From: Pectobacterium wasabiae CFBP 3304
Lineage (GTDB): Bacteria; Pseudomonadota; Gammaproteobacteria; Enterobacterales; Enterobacteriaceae
NCBI RefSeq assembly: GCF_001742185.1
Contig: NZ_CP015750.1
Span: 62,001-126,000, forward strand
DNA: 64,000 nucleotides
Direction: 5' to 3'
The translations under genes were made by a program, and so were the position numbers. Shown one piece after another: positions 55,516-63,691 of the stretch (positions are counted from its first letter, which is position 1; the number at the start of each line of letters is the position of its first letter). The notes under the pieces are model-generated. The model was not told the origin of the DNA and did not search any database. It saw only the letters and a program-made list of their open reading frames with translations.

Positions 55516-55848
55516 ATGAATACTTATATTCTTCTTGGCTTGGCCATCGTTGCAGAAGTGATTGGTACAACGATGATGAAATACTCTGAAGGGTTTAGCC
55601 GCTTATGGCCCTCCGTGGGGACAATCTCCTGCTACGCCGCCGCGTTCTATCTGCTTTCGCAGACACTGGCACACATCCCTACTGGCGTGGCGTATGCCAT
55701 CTGGTCAGGCGCAGGAATTGTGCTGATCAGTTTGCTGGGCTGGTTAGTCAGCGGACAGAAACTGGATCTGCCAGCCATACTGGGTATGGGGCTGATTTGC
55801 GCGGGTGTGCTGGTGATTAATATCTTTTCAAAAGTGGCGCCGCATTGA
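55516..55848 (+). CDS. small multidrug resistance (SMR) exporter, EmrE-like
   Basis: A 110-residue, four-helix proton-coupled exporter. The membrane glutamate in VAEVIGTTMMKYSEGF (residue 14) and the YAIWSG motif are conserved. Length and motifs fit the SMR cation-exporting class rather than the guanidinium Gdx class. It is 19 bases after the MORN-repeat gene and may share its transcript. Confidence 0.88.
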   Translation: MNTYILLGLAIVAEVIGTTMMKYSEGFSRLWPSVGTISCYAAAFYLLSQTLAHIPTGVAYAIWSGAGIVLISLLGWLVSGQKLDLPAILGMGLICAGVLVINIFSKVAPH

Positions 55849-56110
55849 GTGAGGTTATAGGGAGGCTGGTGCTTCCCATTACGCACTGGCCGGATAAAGA
55901 TAAGCCCCAACGCCTGCTCGTGGAGATGTAGTCGCCGGGGTTGATCGATAGCTCAGAAGTCTTGTTCAGCGGCACCTCAGATTTAAGATCTCGTCAGGGA
56001 TTGTCTGGTTTGAGCGAGGGGTGGAAGTCAAAGAGCAACGCCGGCAAGTAATAAAAACCTGGGGGTATTTAGCCCAAATTAGTTTACTATTTGGGCTTAG
56101 TAACATTCGG

Positions 56111-56743
56111 CTATTGATGCAGATACAGACCGTTCAGTACCGTTTTAAGATGCTCGTGAGCTAATGTTTCACGATTAATCATTTTATGTTCCACATCAGC
56201 TACCATCTCCCCAATCATGGCAACGGTGAACATTGGCCCCAGTATTGAGAGTGCGTGAGCACGAGAATCTCCTGGCCTGACTTCCCCCCGGTTCTGCGCC
56301 TTTTCGATAACACTTTGCACCGAACCAAGGGTTGGCGATAGCACCTCATCGAACCAAATCTGCCCAATATCCGGGAATCGCTTACTTTCTCTGAGAATCA
56401 TTACGGCCATTGCTGGTGCGGGACTGGTGCTGACAGAGGACACAATACTTGAAAGCAAAAGCTTTAAAAAATCGGGAAAAGCTCCCTCGTAATCATCAAT
56501 AGTTTTACGCAGTTTCTGGAAATTTGATTCTGTCACCTTCTGCACCACAGCTCGGAAAAGCTTTTCTTTCGTACCGAAGTAAAGAAAAACCGTTCCTTTC
56601 GCTACACCAGCCTGTCGTGCAACAGCATCGAGCTTTGTTGCTTCATAGCCCTTGCTCAGAAAGCTTTCAATAGCAACATCAATGATTTCACCGGGTCTTG
56701 CCTCTTTACGGCGAGCTCTGACTGGTTTAGTAATTTTTTCCAT
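56111..56743 (-). CDS. TetR-family regulator
   Basis: A 210-residue TetR protein with a classical helix-turn-helix (IIDVAIESFLSKGYEATKLD, AGVAKGTVFLYFGTKEKLFR), followed by a helical ligand domain. The start at 56743 has AAGGGT ahead; 36 upstream codons are dropped. A long perfect palindrome lies between it and the divergent HXXEE gene, which it should repress. Confidence 0.87.
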   Translation of the reverse strand: MEKITKPVRARRKEARPGEIIDVAIESFLSKGYEATKLDAVARQAGVAKGTVFLYFGTKEKLFRAVVQKVTESNFQKLRKTIDDYEGAFPDFLKLLLSSIVSSVSTSPAPAMAVMILRESKRFPDIGQIWFDEVLSPTLGSVQSVIEKAQNRGEVRPGDSRAHALSILGPMFTVAMIGEMVADVEHKMINRETLAHEHLKTVLNGLYLHQ

Positions 56744-56789
56744 TTTTACCCTTTTTACGGTGTTCGAATTGACAATAGGTTCATTATAC

Positions 56790-56823
56790 CCATAATTAAT
56801 GACCCAGAAGTCATTAATTATGG
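56790..56823. promoter_or_regulatory. 14-bp palindromic operator between tetR and HXXEE gene
   Basis: CCATAATTAATGAC (56790-56803), six bases, GTCATTAATTATGG (56810-56823). The perfect arms lie directly in front of the HXXEE start and within the TetR promoter region. Confidence 0.7.
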
Positions 56824-56830
56824 TGTCCTT

Positions 56831-57484
56831 ATGGATTTCTATCGTCGTCATTGGTATCAGCTTGGTTTGGTGTTTAGTCTGGTCGTCCTGGTCTGGCTTG
56901 TTGCATCATGGAACGAGATTGGGTGGTTACACCGACTCTCCGCTCTGAATTTTATTGCACTTATGCTACATCAATTTGAAGAATACAGGTGGCCGGGGGG
57001 CTTCCCGGCAGTAATGAATATTGGATTATCCAATAGTGAATACCCGGACCGATACCCTCTGAATCAGCACAATACACTGGTCACTAACGTGTTTCTTGCA
57101 TATCCATTCTATCTACTGCCTATTTTCTTCCCAGAGTATGCATGGATTGGTATTCCACCGATTCTATTTGGCCTGAGCCAGTTTGGTATACACGGCATCC
57201 GGGTAAATCGGGCAATGAAAACGCTATATAATCCAGGTCTTGCGGCCGTCATTCTGGGCCATATTCCCTTTGGGCTCGCCTATATATGGTACGGGCAAAC
57301 GCATGGACTTATCTCTGGTTTTGATTGGATATGGGGTCTTATGTATACCGCTGCATTTGCTCTTCTATTCAGGAAATATACTTTCCAATGGTCACCGGAT
57401 ATAAACTCTAAATATCCATTCTCAGAGATAGAATTAAAACGTTCTGGTATCTATGACAGGTTGATTTCACGTAAAAAAATCTAG
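56831..57484 (+). CDS. HXXEE-domain membrane protein 1
   Basis: A 217-residue protein with six or so membrane helices and the family motif HQFEEYRWPGGFPA (HxxEE at about 49-53). HXXEE proteins are integral membrane proteins of unknown function, possibly metal-dependent enzymes given the His/Glu pattern. It is divergent from a TetR gene with a strong palindrome, and ends at a terminator. A second family member lies 240 bases downstream on the other strand. Confidence 0.8.
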   Translation: MDFYRRHWYQLGLVFSLVVLVWLVASWNEIGWLHRLSALNFIALMLHQFEEYRWPGGFPAVMNIGLSNSEYPDRYPLNQHNTLVTNVFLAYPFYLLPIFFPEYAWIGIPPILFGLSQFGIHGIRVNRAMKTLYNPGLAAVILGHIPFGLAYIWYGQTHGLISGFDWIWGLMYTAAFALLFRKYTFQWSPDINSKYPFSEIELKRSGIYDRLISRKKI

Positions 57485-57498
57485 CCTTTTAGCCGTTA

Positions 57499-57534
57499 AT
57501 TCTGAGGTCGCATTTGCGGCTTCAGAATTTTTAT
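57499..57534 (+). terminator. Rho-independent terminator
   Basis: ATTCTGA (57499-57505) and TCAGAAT (57522-57528) close a stem with an inner CGC/GCG pair and are followed by TTTTTATC; 15 bases after the HXXEE stop. Confidence 0.7.
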
Positions 57535-57669
57535 CATTTTTCTTGTCAATTTAGTATCTAACCTGCTCGGACTCCCCTCGGTAAGTCACGGCATATCAAG
57601 ATGATGATGTCGCAGATAGCGACATCCGGCAAATCAGAAGGCCTGAATTCCTTTTCAAGTCCGTCGAAT

Positions 57670-57704
57670 CAGTCATGGGCAAGTAGCCCATGACTGGATT
57701 TTTT
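57670..57704 (+). terminator. hairpin terminator between convergent genes
   Basis: A perfect 11-bp stem CAGTCATGGGC (57670-57680) with GCCCATGACTG (57686-57696), followed by GATTTTTTA. It lies between the two convergent HXXEE genes, with its T run on the plus strand. Confidence 0.7.
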
Positions 57705-57723
57705 ACTCGCTATTGCTCGGCTG

Positions 57724-58389
57724 TCATCTATCAGCCTTACGTATGGAATCTGCCTTACGTTTCGCGTTGCCGTTGAAACCGTAGAGCATCGAATCAGAAA
57801 AGGCATAATTGGTGTTTCTATTCTTCAAAAGAAAAACCGGGATCAGCCAGAGAACAAAGATGGATAGAAAGCTTCCGAAGAAGCCTATGATATAATCACT
57901 CGTGTGGGCCAGATGGTTAGTGTGTACATACCAAATGTAATACAGCCCAACAGGCCAGGCGATGAAGATAACAGACGCCATTCCCGGATTGTAAATACTC
58001 TTAAGCTTGATGTTGTTGGTAAATACGTGATTAATGGTCTGCACCATTGCTTGCCCTATCTGGATTAGCCCCAGCCAGATCAAGTCAGGGAAAAAGATTG
58101 GAATGATGTAGAACGGATACGTTATGAAAACGTTGTCGATCATGACCAGGTTCGCATTCAATGGATAACGGTCAAAATCCTTCTTTTCACCGAAAGTGAC
58201 ATTTCCGAGTGATGGGAAGCCTCCGGGAATACCATATTCTTCGAACTGGTGTACGAGGAACCCCATGTAGCTGAGAGTCAGGATAACTTGTATGGGGCTC
58301 AGAATATCTTTTTGCAGTGCAAGGAAATAAGCGAGTCCAACAAATATGATCCCACCAAAAAAACACCAGTATTTGCGATAAAATTCCAT
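57724..58389 (-). CDS. HXXEE-domain membrane protein 2
   Basis: A 221-residue paralogue of the protein at 56831 (both share FYR-YW at the start, HQFEEYxxPGGFPS, DRYPLN, NVFITYPFYIIPIFFP, NPGMASVI). It has the same helix count and a basic C-terminal tail (NAKRKADSIRKADR). GGAGG is in front of the start. The two are convergent, so not a simple tandem duplication. No own regulator is adjacent. Confidence 0.8.
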   Translation of the reverse strand: MEFYRKYWCFFGGIIFVGLAYFLALQKDILSPIQVILTLSYMGFLVHQFEEYGIPGGFPSLGNVTFGEKKDFDRYPLNANLVMIDNVFITYPFYIIPIFFPDLIWLGLIQIGQAMVQTINHVFTNNIKLKSIYNPGMASVIFIAWPVGLYYIWYVHTNHLAHTSDYIIGFFGSFLSIFVLWLIPVFLLKNRNTNYAFSDSMLYGFNGNAKRKADSIRKADR

Positions 58390-58496
58390 TCCTATCCTCC
58401 TTCAAGACACTATGCCTTCTTTCGAACGTGCGTCACCGCTCACTGGTGAACGCATGCAAGCCGTTGCAACTGTTAGCTACGGCTCACAGTTCGATA

Positions 58497-59264
58497 TCAG
58501 TGATTCAGGTTATTAAAGATCGCAAAACGTTGATTAAAATCGCCGTTTTGTTCCGCAAAGCGTGTTCCTTGAACGCGTTCAACCAATATTTCTCCATTAG
58601 GAGCATCACCCGCTGTTAGAAGCGCCATGACTTCTTCAACGAAGTCATCAAGGGGCATCGCGTGCGGATCGGCGAGCTGATGTTCACTAATCAGTTCCGT
58701 TTGAACATAGGGAGGAACGAGCTCAAGCACCTCTATAGGGTAATTCTTCAACTGGACGCGCAGCGATTGCAGCCAGGAATGCAGGAACGCTTTACTCGCA
58801 CAGTAAGTCGGGAAGTTTGAGCGCGGAACAAATCCCAGCCCAGACGTCGTGGTGATAATCGTACTTTGCTGCTGCCCGGCGAGCTGCGGCAAGAAAACAG
58901 CAGTAGCGTTTATCACGCTAACAACGTTGGTATCTATAATTTCACGCGTCACAGAGAGACTGGCTTTACCGGGTACAAGCGATTGCTCACGAGAAATACC
59001 GGCATTGTTGATCAAAACATTTAGGCCCGGCTCCTCTTCGCGAAGTCGCAGGGCTAGATCCTCAATTGCATCAACGTCACGAACGTCGAGTGCAATGCCA
59101 CGCATGTTTGAATGGGCCGCGGTGATTTCGTCGAGCTTGTCTTGCCGTCTCCCCAAGATAATTACACGGTTGCCACGGTCGTGAAAAGCTTCTGCCAGGC
59201 CTCGACCGATGCCGCTGGTGCCTCCAGTAATCAGAATAGTGTTACCACTCATGTTCATATTCAA
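58497..59264 (-). CDS. short-chain dehydrogenase/reductase, DltE-like
   Basis: A 255-residue classical SDR: GGTSGIGRGLAEAF (cofactor binding), VLINNAGIS, and YCASKAF with the catalytic Tyr/Lys. Divergent from the TetR gene at 59396 with a good palindrome between them, a common layout for a stress-inducible reductase and its repressor. The substrate is unknown. Confidence 0.87.
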   Translation of the reverse strand: MNMNMSGNTILITGGTSGIGRGLAEAFHDRGNRVIILGRRQDKLDEITAAHSNMRGIALDVRDVDAIEDLALRLREEEPGLNVLINNAGISREQSLVPGKASLSVTREIIDTNVVSVINATAVFLPQLAGQQQSTIITTTSGLGFVPRSNFPTYCASKAFLHSWLQSLRVQLKNYPIEVLELVPPYVQTELISEHQLADPHAMPLDDFVEEVMALLTAGDAPNGEILVERVQGTRFAEQNGDFNQRFAIFNNLNH

Positions 59265-59328
59265 TATCTCCTATAGTGCTATGTGCATTGCGTAATTAAA
59301 GGTAGGCTGCTGAATATCATAACCTACA

Positions 59329-59349
59329 ATAAGTACTGGCAGTACTTAT
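59329..59349. promoter_or_regulatory. operator palindrome between SDR and tetR
   Basis: ATAAGTACT (59329-59337), GGC, AGTACTTAT (59341-59349). The perfect 9-bp arms sit midway between the two divergent starts; likely the TetR binding site. Confidence 0.7.
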
Positions 59350-59395
59350 GATATGTTTCAATGCTGTTTATAGTCAATCTATCGTGGGATCACTA

Positions 59396-60079
59396 ATGGA
59401 TGATAAGAAAGTCAGCCGCCGCTCAATCGGTGCTAAACAGAACCCCCAAGCCGCTGCCGCTATTCTTGACACGGCTGCGCAAATTTTGTTGGAGGAAGGT
59501 ATAAAGGGACTTACGACCGATGCCATTGCTCGCAAAGCTCGGTCAAGCAAAGCAACCCTCTATCGCTGGTGGCCAACGCGTGGGACGCTATTGCTTGCTA
59601 TTTACATGCGTATGAAAGGTGACCACAGTTACTCTGACACGGGGTCTTTAATTGGTGACGTCGTGTCAGCGCTTCAACGGCTATTCACCTTTTGGCAAGG
59701 CGATGGCAGGGTTTTTGCTCTACTTATTGCTGAAGCGCAAACCGACAAATCGCTCATACCCGCTCTCCATACCTTTCGTGAGCAGAAGGTAGAAGAGTGG
59801 TGGCCTGCGATCGAGCGCGCTCTTGCTCGCGGAGAGTTGAGAGAAGGATTAAATCCTCGTGCCTTACCTGAATCCATCATTGCCCATGCTTGGTTTCATT
59901 TAATGAGCGGTCGTCTTGATACTGACACAAATCAGTTGGCCGCAGACATTGTGCACCCATTCGTTTATCCGCACTTCTACGAGAATCAAACCCAGATCCA
60001 GGGCTGCGAATCCTCCCTCGTTGACAGCAGCAACGTCGAATCTGATGCTTCCGCTGCCTCTGGCAGCGACGCAACGTAG
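59396..60079 (+). CDS. TetR-family regulator with C-terminal TetR_C domain
   Basis: A 227-residue regulator. The helix-turn-helix (IARKARSSKATLYRWWPTRG) shows the RWWP variant typical of the TetR_C_16-like group; a helical domain and an unusual Ser/Asp/Ala-rich tail (VDSSNVESDASAASGSDAT) follow. The start at 59396 has GGGAT ahead and drops 16 upstream codons. It is divergent from the SDR it probably represses. Confidence 0.85.
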   Translation: MDDKKVSRRSIGAKQNPQAAAAILDTAAQILLEEGIKGLTTDAIARKARSSKATLYRWWPTRGTLLLAIYMRMKGDHSYSDTGSLIGDVVSALQRLFTFWQGDGRVFALLIAEAQTDKSLIPALHTFREQKVEEWWPAIERALARGELREGLNPRALPESIIAHAWFHLMSGRLDTDTNQLAADIVHPFVYPHFYENQTQIQGCESSLVDSSNVESDASAASGSDAT

Positions 60080-60374
60080 AGCGGTAGTGAACCAAATTCA
60101 ATGTTGTCGAACGCGTGCCCTGCTCCAAGAACGATACAATAAAGAGTACACGGGCACGCTACACGCTTAGAAATAGTTCTGAAAAACAAATGTATTAGCT
60201 CAAATTTGAGCTGATACATCAGGAACACGTCATTGATGGTTCGGAAGGCAGGTATGGCAACGAAGGAACTGCGTTAGCGGCGTAATTCCCACTAAAACCA
60301 GAGTGATGAGGGTGCCAACGATTGGGCACCCTCAGTCAGACATACATCAATGTCACAAAGATATTGATCGGTGA
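60080..60374 (+). other. intergenic region with a terminator
   Basis: A strong stem, GAGGGTGCC (60309-60317) with GGCACCCTC (60326-60334), lies between the convergent TetR and flavin oxidoreductase genes. No gene seen in the remaining 240 bases. Confidence 0.55.
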
Positions 60375-61463
60375 TTAATAACGTTCCAGCCAGTGAGCAT
60401 ACGGCGTTGGCAGCGTCCACGAGGCGCGATCGATGCCCAGTTCGCGTGCGGCCTGATAGCTCCAGTGCGGGTTCGCCAAATGCGCTTTCCCCACCATCAC
60501 TAAATCCAACTGACCCGATGCCACGGCCTGCTCAGCCAATTCCGGTGTCCCGAAGCCCCAAGCGGAGGACACAGGAAGATCGGCCTGCTCACGCACCTGC
60601 TGAGCAATCGGCCCCATAAAGGCCGGTCCCCACGGAATAGTCGCTTCCGGCGTAGAGAAGCCGATGCTGACACTCAGCATATCCAACCCTGCGGCTTTGA
60701 AACGGCGCGTCAGTTCGATGGATTCTTGCAGCGTTTCTTCATCGCGTCCGTCAAATTCAATCACGCCGAAACGGGCAGTCAGCGGCAGGTGCTGTGGCCA
60801 AACGTCGCGAACCGCAGCCAGCGTTTCCAGCAGGAAACGGCTACGGTTGTCAAAACTGCCGCCGTACTGATCGTTGCGTTTGTTAGAGTGAACAGAGAAG
60901 AAACTCTGCGCCAGATAGCCGTGTGCAAAGTGCAGTTCCAGCCATTCAAACCCGGCTTCCAGCGCACGGCGAGCGGCAGCGACAAAGTCATCACGAACGC
61001 GGGCGATATCTTCCAGCGTCATTTCCTGCGGCTGCTTGGGCAAATTCGCACCGAAAGGCGTAGCAGAAGGGGCAATCGTCTGCCAACCGCGCGAGTCACC
61101 CGCAGGGATATGATCATCGCCTTCCCAAGGAACGTTGGCACTGGCTTTACGTCCGGCGTGCGCAATCTGAATACCCGGCACAGAGCCCGCATCCTTAATA
61201 GATTTGGCGACCTTGGCAAACGCTTGTGCCTGCTCATCATTCCAAATTCCGGTACAGCGCGGAGAAATGCGGCCTTCAGGTGCCACAGCCGTCGCTTCCA
61301 CGATAACCAACCCCGCACCACCACGTGCCAGCGATGCATAATGCACCTGATGCCATTCGTTGATCAGGCCATCGTTCGCGGAATAAGTACACATTGGCGG
61401 AACGGCGATACGGTTACGTAGCGTAATGTCTTTCAGTTTGAAGGGTTGAAACAGTGCGGACAT
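60375..61463 (-). CDS. old yellow enzyme family flavin oxidoreductase (YqjM/XenA-like)
   Basis: A 362-residue FMN-dependent ene-reductase of the thermophilic-like OYE class. PFKLKDITLRNRIAVPPMCT at the N-terminus carries the Cys of this class; WHQVHYASLARGGAGLVIVE, GWQTIAPS, ELHFAHGYLAQSFFS (the His pair), and the late MVGKAHLANPHW FMN-binding region follow. It would reduce alpha,beta-unsaturated carbonyls or nitro compounds with NADPH. Divergent from an ArsR-type regulator. Confidence 0.88.
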   Translation of the reverse strand: MSALFQPFKLKDITLRNRIAVPPMCTYSANDGLINEWHQVHYASLARGGAGLVIVEATAVAPEGRISPRCTGIWNDEQAQAFAKVAKSIKDAGSVPGIQIAHAGRKASANVPWEGDDHIPAGDSRGWQTIAPSATPFGANLPKQPQEMTLEDIARVRDDFVAAARRALEAGFEWLELHFAHGYLAQSFFSVHSNKRNDQYGGSFDNRSRFLLETLAAVRDVWPQHLPLTARFGVIEFDGRDEETLQESIELTRRFKAAGLDMLSVSIGFSTPEATIPWGPAFMGPIAQQVREQADLPVSSAWGFGTPELAEQAVASGQLDLVMVGKAHLANPHWSYQAARELGIDRASWTLPTPYAHWLERY

Positions 61464-61496
61464 AACATTTCCTACCTTGTCTGGTTACTTCGATAA

Positions 61497-61512
61497 TTCG
61501 ATATTAATCGAA
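61497..61512. promoter_or_regulatory. palindrome between OYE and ArsR genes
   Basis: TTCGAT-ATTA-ATCGAA, a perfect 6-bp palindrome with a further TTCGATAA half-site at 61489-61496. Probable ArsR-type operator controlling both divergent genes. Confidence 0.55.
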
Positions 61513-61550
61513 CAATGGATTTTAGACAACCCTATCGCTATAATTCATCT

Positions 61551-61856
61551 ATGAGACCTTTTAAGCACCCGTCCCCTGAAGAATTTACTCTTGAGCGCGT
61601 CCTGTACGCCTTGAGCGATCCGTTGCGCCTAGCCATTGTGCGTTGTCTATCCGTACAAGAAGAAGCAACGTGTAGCGAACTCGACGGCGGTCGCCCGAAA
61701 TCCAGCGTGTCGCACCATTTTCGCGTGTTGCGCGATTCGGGTCTGCTGCATACCAGCAACAGCGGCACCACGCACATCAACCGGCTGCGCCGCAGTGAAA
61801 TGCAACAGCGCTTCCCCGGCCTGCTTGACGCGATCCTGGCTCAATCGGCGGAATAA
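61551..61856 (+). CDS. ArsR-family regulator
   Basis: A 101-residue winged-helix repressor: RVLYALSDPLRLAIVRCLSV, EATCSELDGGRPKSSVSHHF and the RDSGLLHT wing. It has few cysteines, so a metal-sensing role is not evident; related proteins next to ene-reductases sense electrophiles. The start at 61551 is the second in-frame ATG. A terminator follows. Confidence 0.85.
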   Translation: MRPFKHPSPEEFTLERVLYALSDPLRLAIVRCLSVQEEATCSELDGGRPKSSVSHHFRVLRDSGLLHTSNSGTTHINRLRRSEMQQRFPGLLDAILAQSAE

Positions 61857-61864
61857 GTTATAAA

Positions 61865-61887
61865 AAAAAGCATCTTGCTTTTTATCC
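61865..61887 (+). terminator. Rho-independent terminator
   Basis: AAAAAGCA (61865-61872), loop TCT, TGCTTTTT (61876-61883), TAT; just after the ArsR stop. Confidence 0.65.
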
Positions 61888-61936
61888 CTATAAAAGGAAT
61901 GGTTAAGACTCTTCTATACCTAAGGGAAAAGCAGAC

Positions 61937-62458
61937 ATGACAACACTCTCGATTTACCACCGTCCGCACATCACACAGCCTACTCAGCAACTCACCGCGT
62001 TTAATGACATTGCCGCACTGCTTGCCAGCGCCGGAATTCAGCTAGAACACTGGCAAACCGAAGCGCCTCCACTCGATGCCAGCAGCGAAACCATTTTGAC
62101 GCAGTATCATGCCGATATTGAGCGGCTTAAACAGCAAGAAGGCTACACCTCCGCCGATGTGATCAGCCTGACGCCAGACCACGCAGAGAGAAAGGCACTA
62201 CGGGATAAATTCCTTCAGGAACATACCCATAGCGAAGATGAAGTGCGCTTTTTTGTACGTGGTAGCGGTGCGTTCTTCGTGCCGATTGGCGAGCAGGTTT
62301 TCCAACTGACCTGTGAAGCAGGCGATCTCTTACGCGTCCCCGCCAACACACCGCACTGGTTTGACTGTGGTGAATTTCCTGATTTTGTTGCGATCCGTAT
62401 TTTTACCAATCCAGAAGGCTGGGTTGGGCACTTTACCGGGCGAGAGACGTTTCACTAA
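61937..62458 (+). CDS. mtnD: acireductone dioxygenase
   Basis: A 173-residue cupin metalloenzyme of the methionine salvage pathway. The metal ligands His96, His98, Glu102 and His140 (in HTHSEDEVRFF and ANTPHWFD) occupy the same positions as in the Klebsiella enzyme. The ISLTPDHAE and NPEGWVG segments also match. Fe or Ni decides the product. The tail is about seven residues shorter than usual. No other mtn gene is next to it, unlike the normal mtn cluster, so this may be a second or relocated copy. Confidence 0.85.
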   Translation: MTTLSIYHRPHITQPTQQLTAFNDIAALLASAGIQLEHWQTEAPPLDASSETILTQYHADIERLKQQEGYTSADVISLTPDHAERKALRDKFLQEHTHSEDEVRFFVRGSGAFFVPIGEQVFQLTCEAGDLLRVPANTPHWFDCGEFPDFVAIRIFTNPEGWVGHFTGRETFH

Positions 62459-62672
62459 TCAGCGGAAATATCTTCTACCATCAGATTACCTCGTGGCTCA
62501 GAGCAGGAAAAACCGGGGCGCGCCATCGCAAAATGGCCGTCGGCATCATCGCGCCGAATGATCTATATCCAGATTATTCTCATGTACCAATAATCCCATT
62601 TTATCTAGAAAAGAAGAATAATTCTGATTTGCTGTTTTTCCTTTCCCTTTACTGAGAAAAGGAGTTCTTCCA

Positions 62673-63233
62673 ATGCTGAGACGCAGCGGCCCAGATTGGG
62701 TCAGACTTTATCCGGGTAGTGCCTCTATCCAAGATCTTCGTTCACCTTTTCGCACATCGGTGGAGAGATTTATTGCTGCACTTCAAGCTTCTAACGCACA
62801 GGTGACGATATCCGCCACTCTTCGTCCTCCCGAACGCGCCTATCTGATGCACTGGTCCTGGATGATTGCACAAGGAAGGGCACAAGCAGAAAGCGCTACA
62901 CCTATGGTTGGCGTAAATATTCAGTGGGTTCATCCAACTCCTGCCGAGAGTGTCCGAGCCGCCGCCGCAATGGTCAATGCTTACGGCATGAGCAGACTGA
63001 ATGTGGCACCGGCGCTACGCAGCCGCCACACGGAAGGGCATGCAATTGATATGGACATCAGTTGGCGAGGTGAACTCACAATCCAAGACAGCGGAGGCAA
63101 CAACATCAACATCAGAACACAGCCTGCCACAGGTATGAATACGGAATTACATCGTGTTGGAGCAAGCTACGGCGTCATAAAGTTTCATGGCGGAGAGAGA
63201 GATAGGCCCCATTGGTCAATTGATGGAAGGTAA
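62673..63233 (+). CDS. M15/VanY-like peptidoglycan peptidase, candidate effector
   Basis: A 186-residue zinc peptidase-like protein. SRHTEGHAIDMD at 117-128 carries the SxHxxGxAxD signature of DD-peptidases and Hedgehog-fold enzymes; PHW near the end (His180) supplies another ligand, and ISATLRPPERAYLMH the substrate-groove Arg. No signal peptide is seen, unlike ordinary DD-carboxypeptidases. The gene is followed after one base by a small lipoprotein gene, the arrangement of a cell-wall effector with periplasmic immunity. GGAG precedes the start. Confidence 0.7.
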   Translation: MLRRSGPDWVRLYPGSASIQDLRSPFRTSVERFIAALQASNAQVTISATLRPPERAYLMHWSWMIAQGRAQAESATPMVGVNIQWVHPTPAESVRAAAAMVNAYGMSRLNVAPALRSRHTEGHAIDMDISWRGELTIQDSGGNNINIRTQPATGMNTELHRVGASYGVIKFHGGERDRPHWSIDGR

Positions 63234-63234
63234 A

Positions 63235-63525
63235 ATGAAAAAATTAGTGTTTGCGTGGACAACAGCGTTGCTTCTTTCTGGCTGTGTACTGGCGAAACAC
63301 GCCGATACTTTACCCGATGACGTTAAAATATTTCTGGATAATGCTGACACCTGCCAACACTTTGCTGGTGAATGGGACAGTTCACTATCGGAAGAGCGAC
63401 AGAAGGAAATAGAACGCTCCGTGGATCAATATTGCGGTACCGCGCAGAAACAACAGTCGGTATTGCAGAAAAAATACAAGGGCAACAAAACCATCGAGAA
63501 GAAACTCGCAGCCTATCAATTCTAA
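63235..63525 (+). CDS. small lipoprotein, candidate immunity protein
   Basis: A 96-residue lipoprotein (MKKLVFAWTTALLLSGCVLA, cysteine 17) with three more cysteines, mostly helical and charged (EERQKEIERSVDQYCGTAQK). The start one base past the peptidase stop has GGAAGG ahead. Periplasmic location plus tight linkage to the peptidase suggests immunity or a peptidase inhibitor; family not recognised. Confidence 0.7.
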   Translation: MKKLVFAWTTALLLSGCVLAKHADTLPDDVKIFLDNADTCQHFAGEWDSSLSEERQKEIERSVDQYCGTAQKQQSVLQKKYKGNKTIEKKLAAYQF

Positions 63526-63691
63526 GCGACAGATTCTCTGCCTCTAACAACGTCAATGACGACGGCAAGGCATGATACCCACTTTCGGAACAAAAATTCA
63601 TCATAACGGTAGCGATCGCATCTGCATTTCTCCGTAGTTCCCTTTATACTGTGCGTTTTGTACCAAGACGAACGGCGAGACCCTATCAGTA

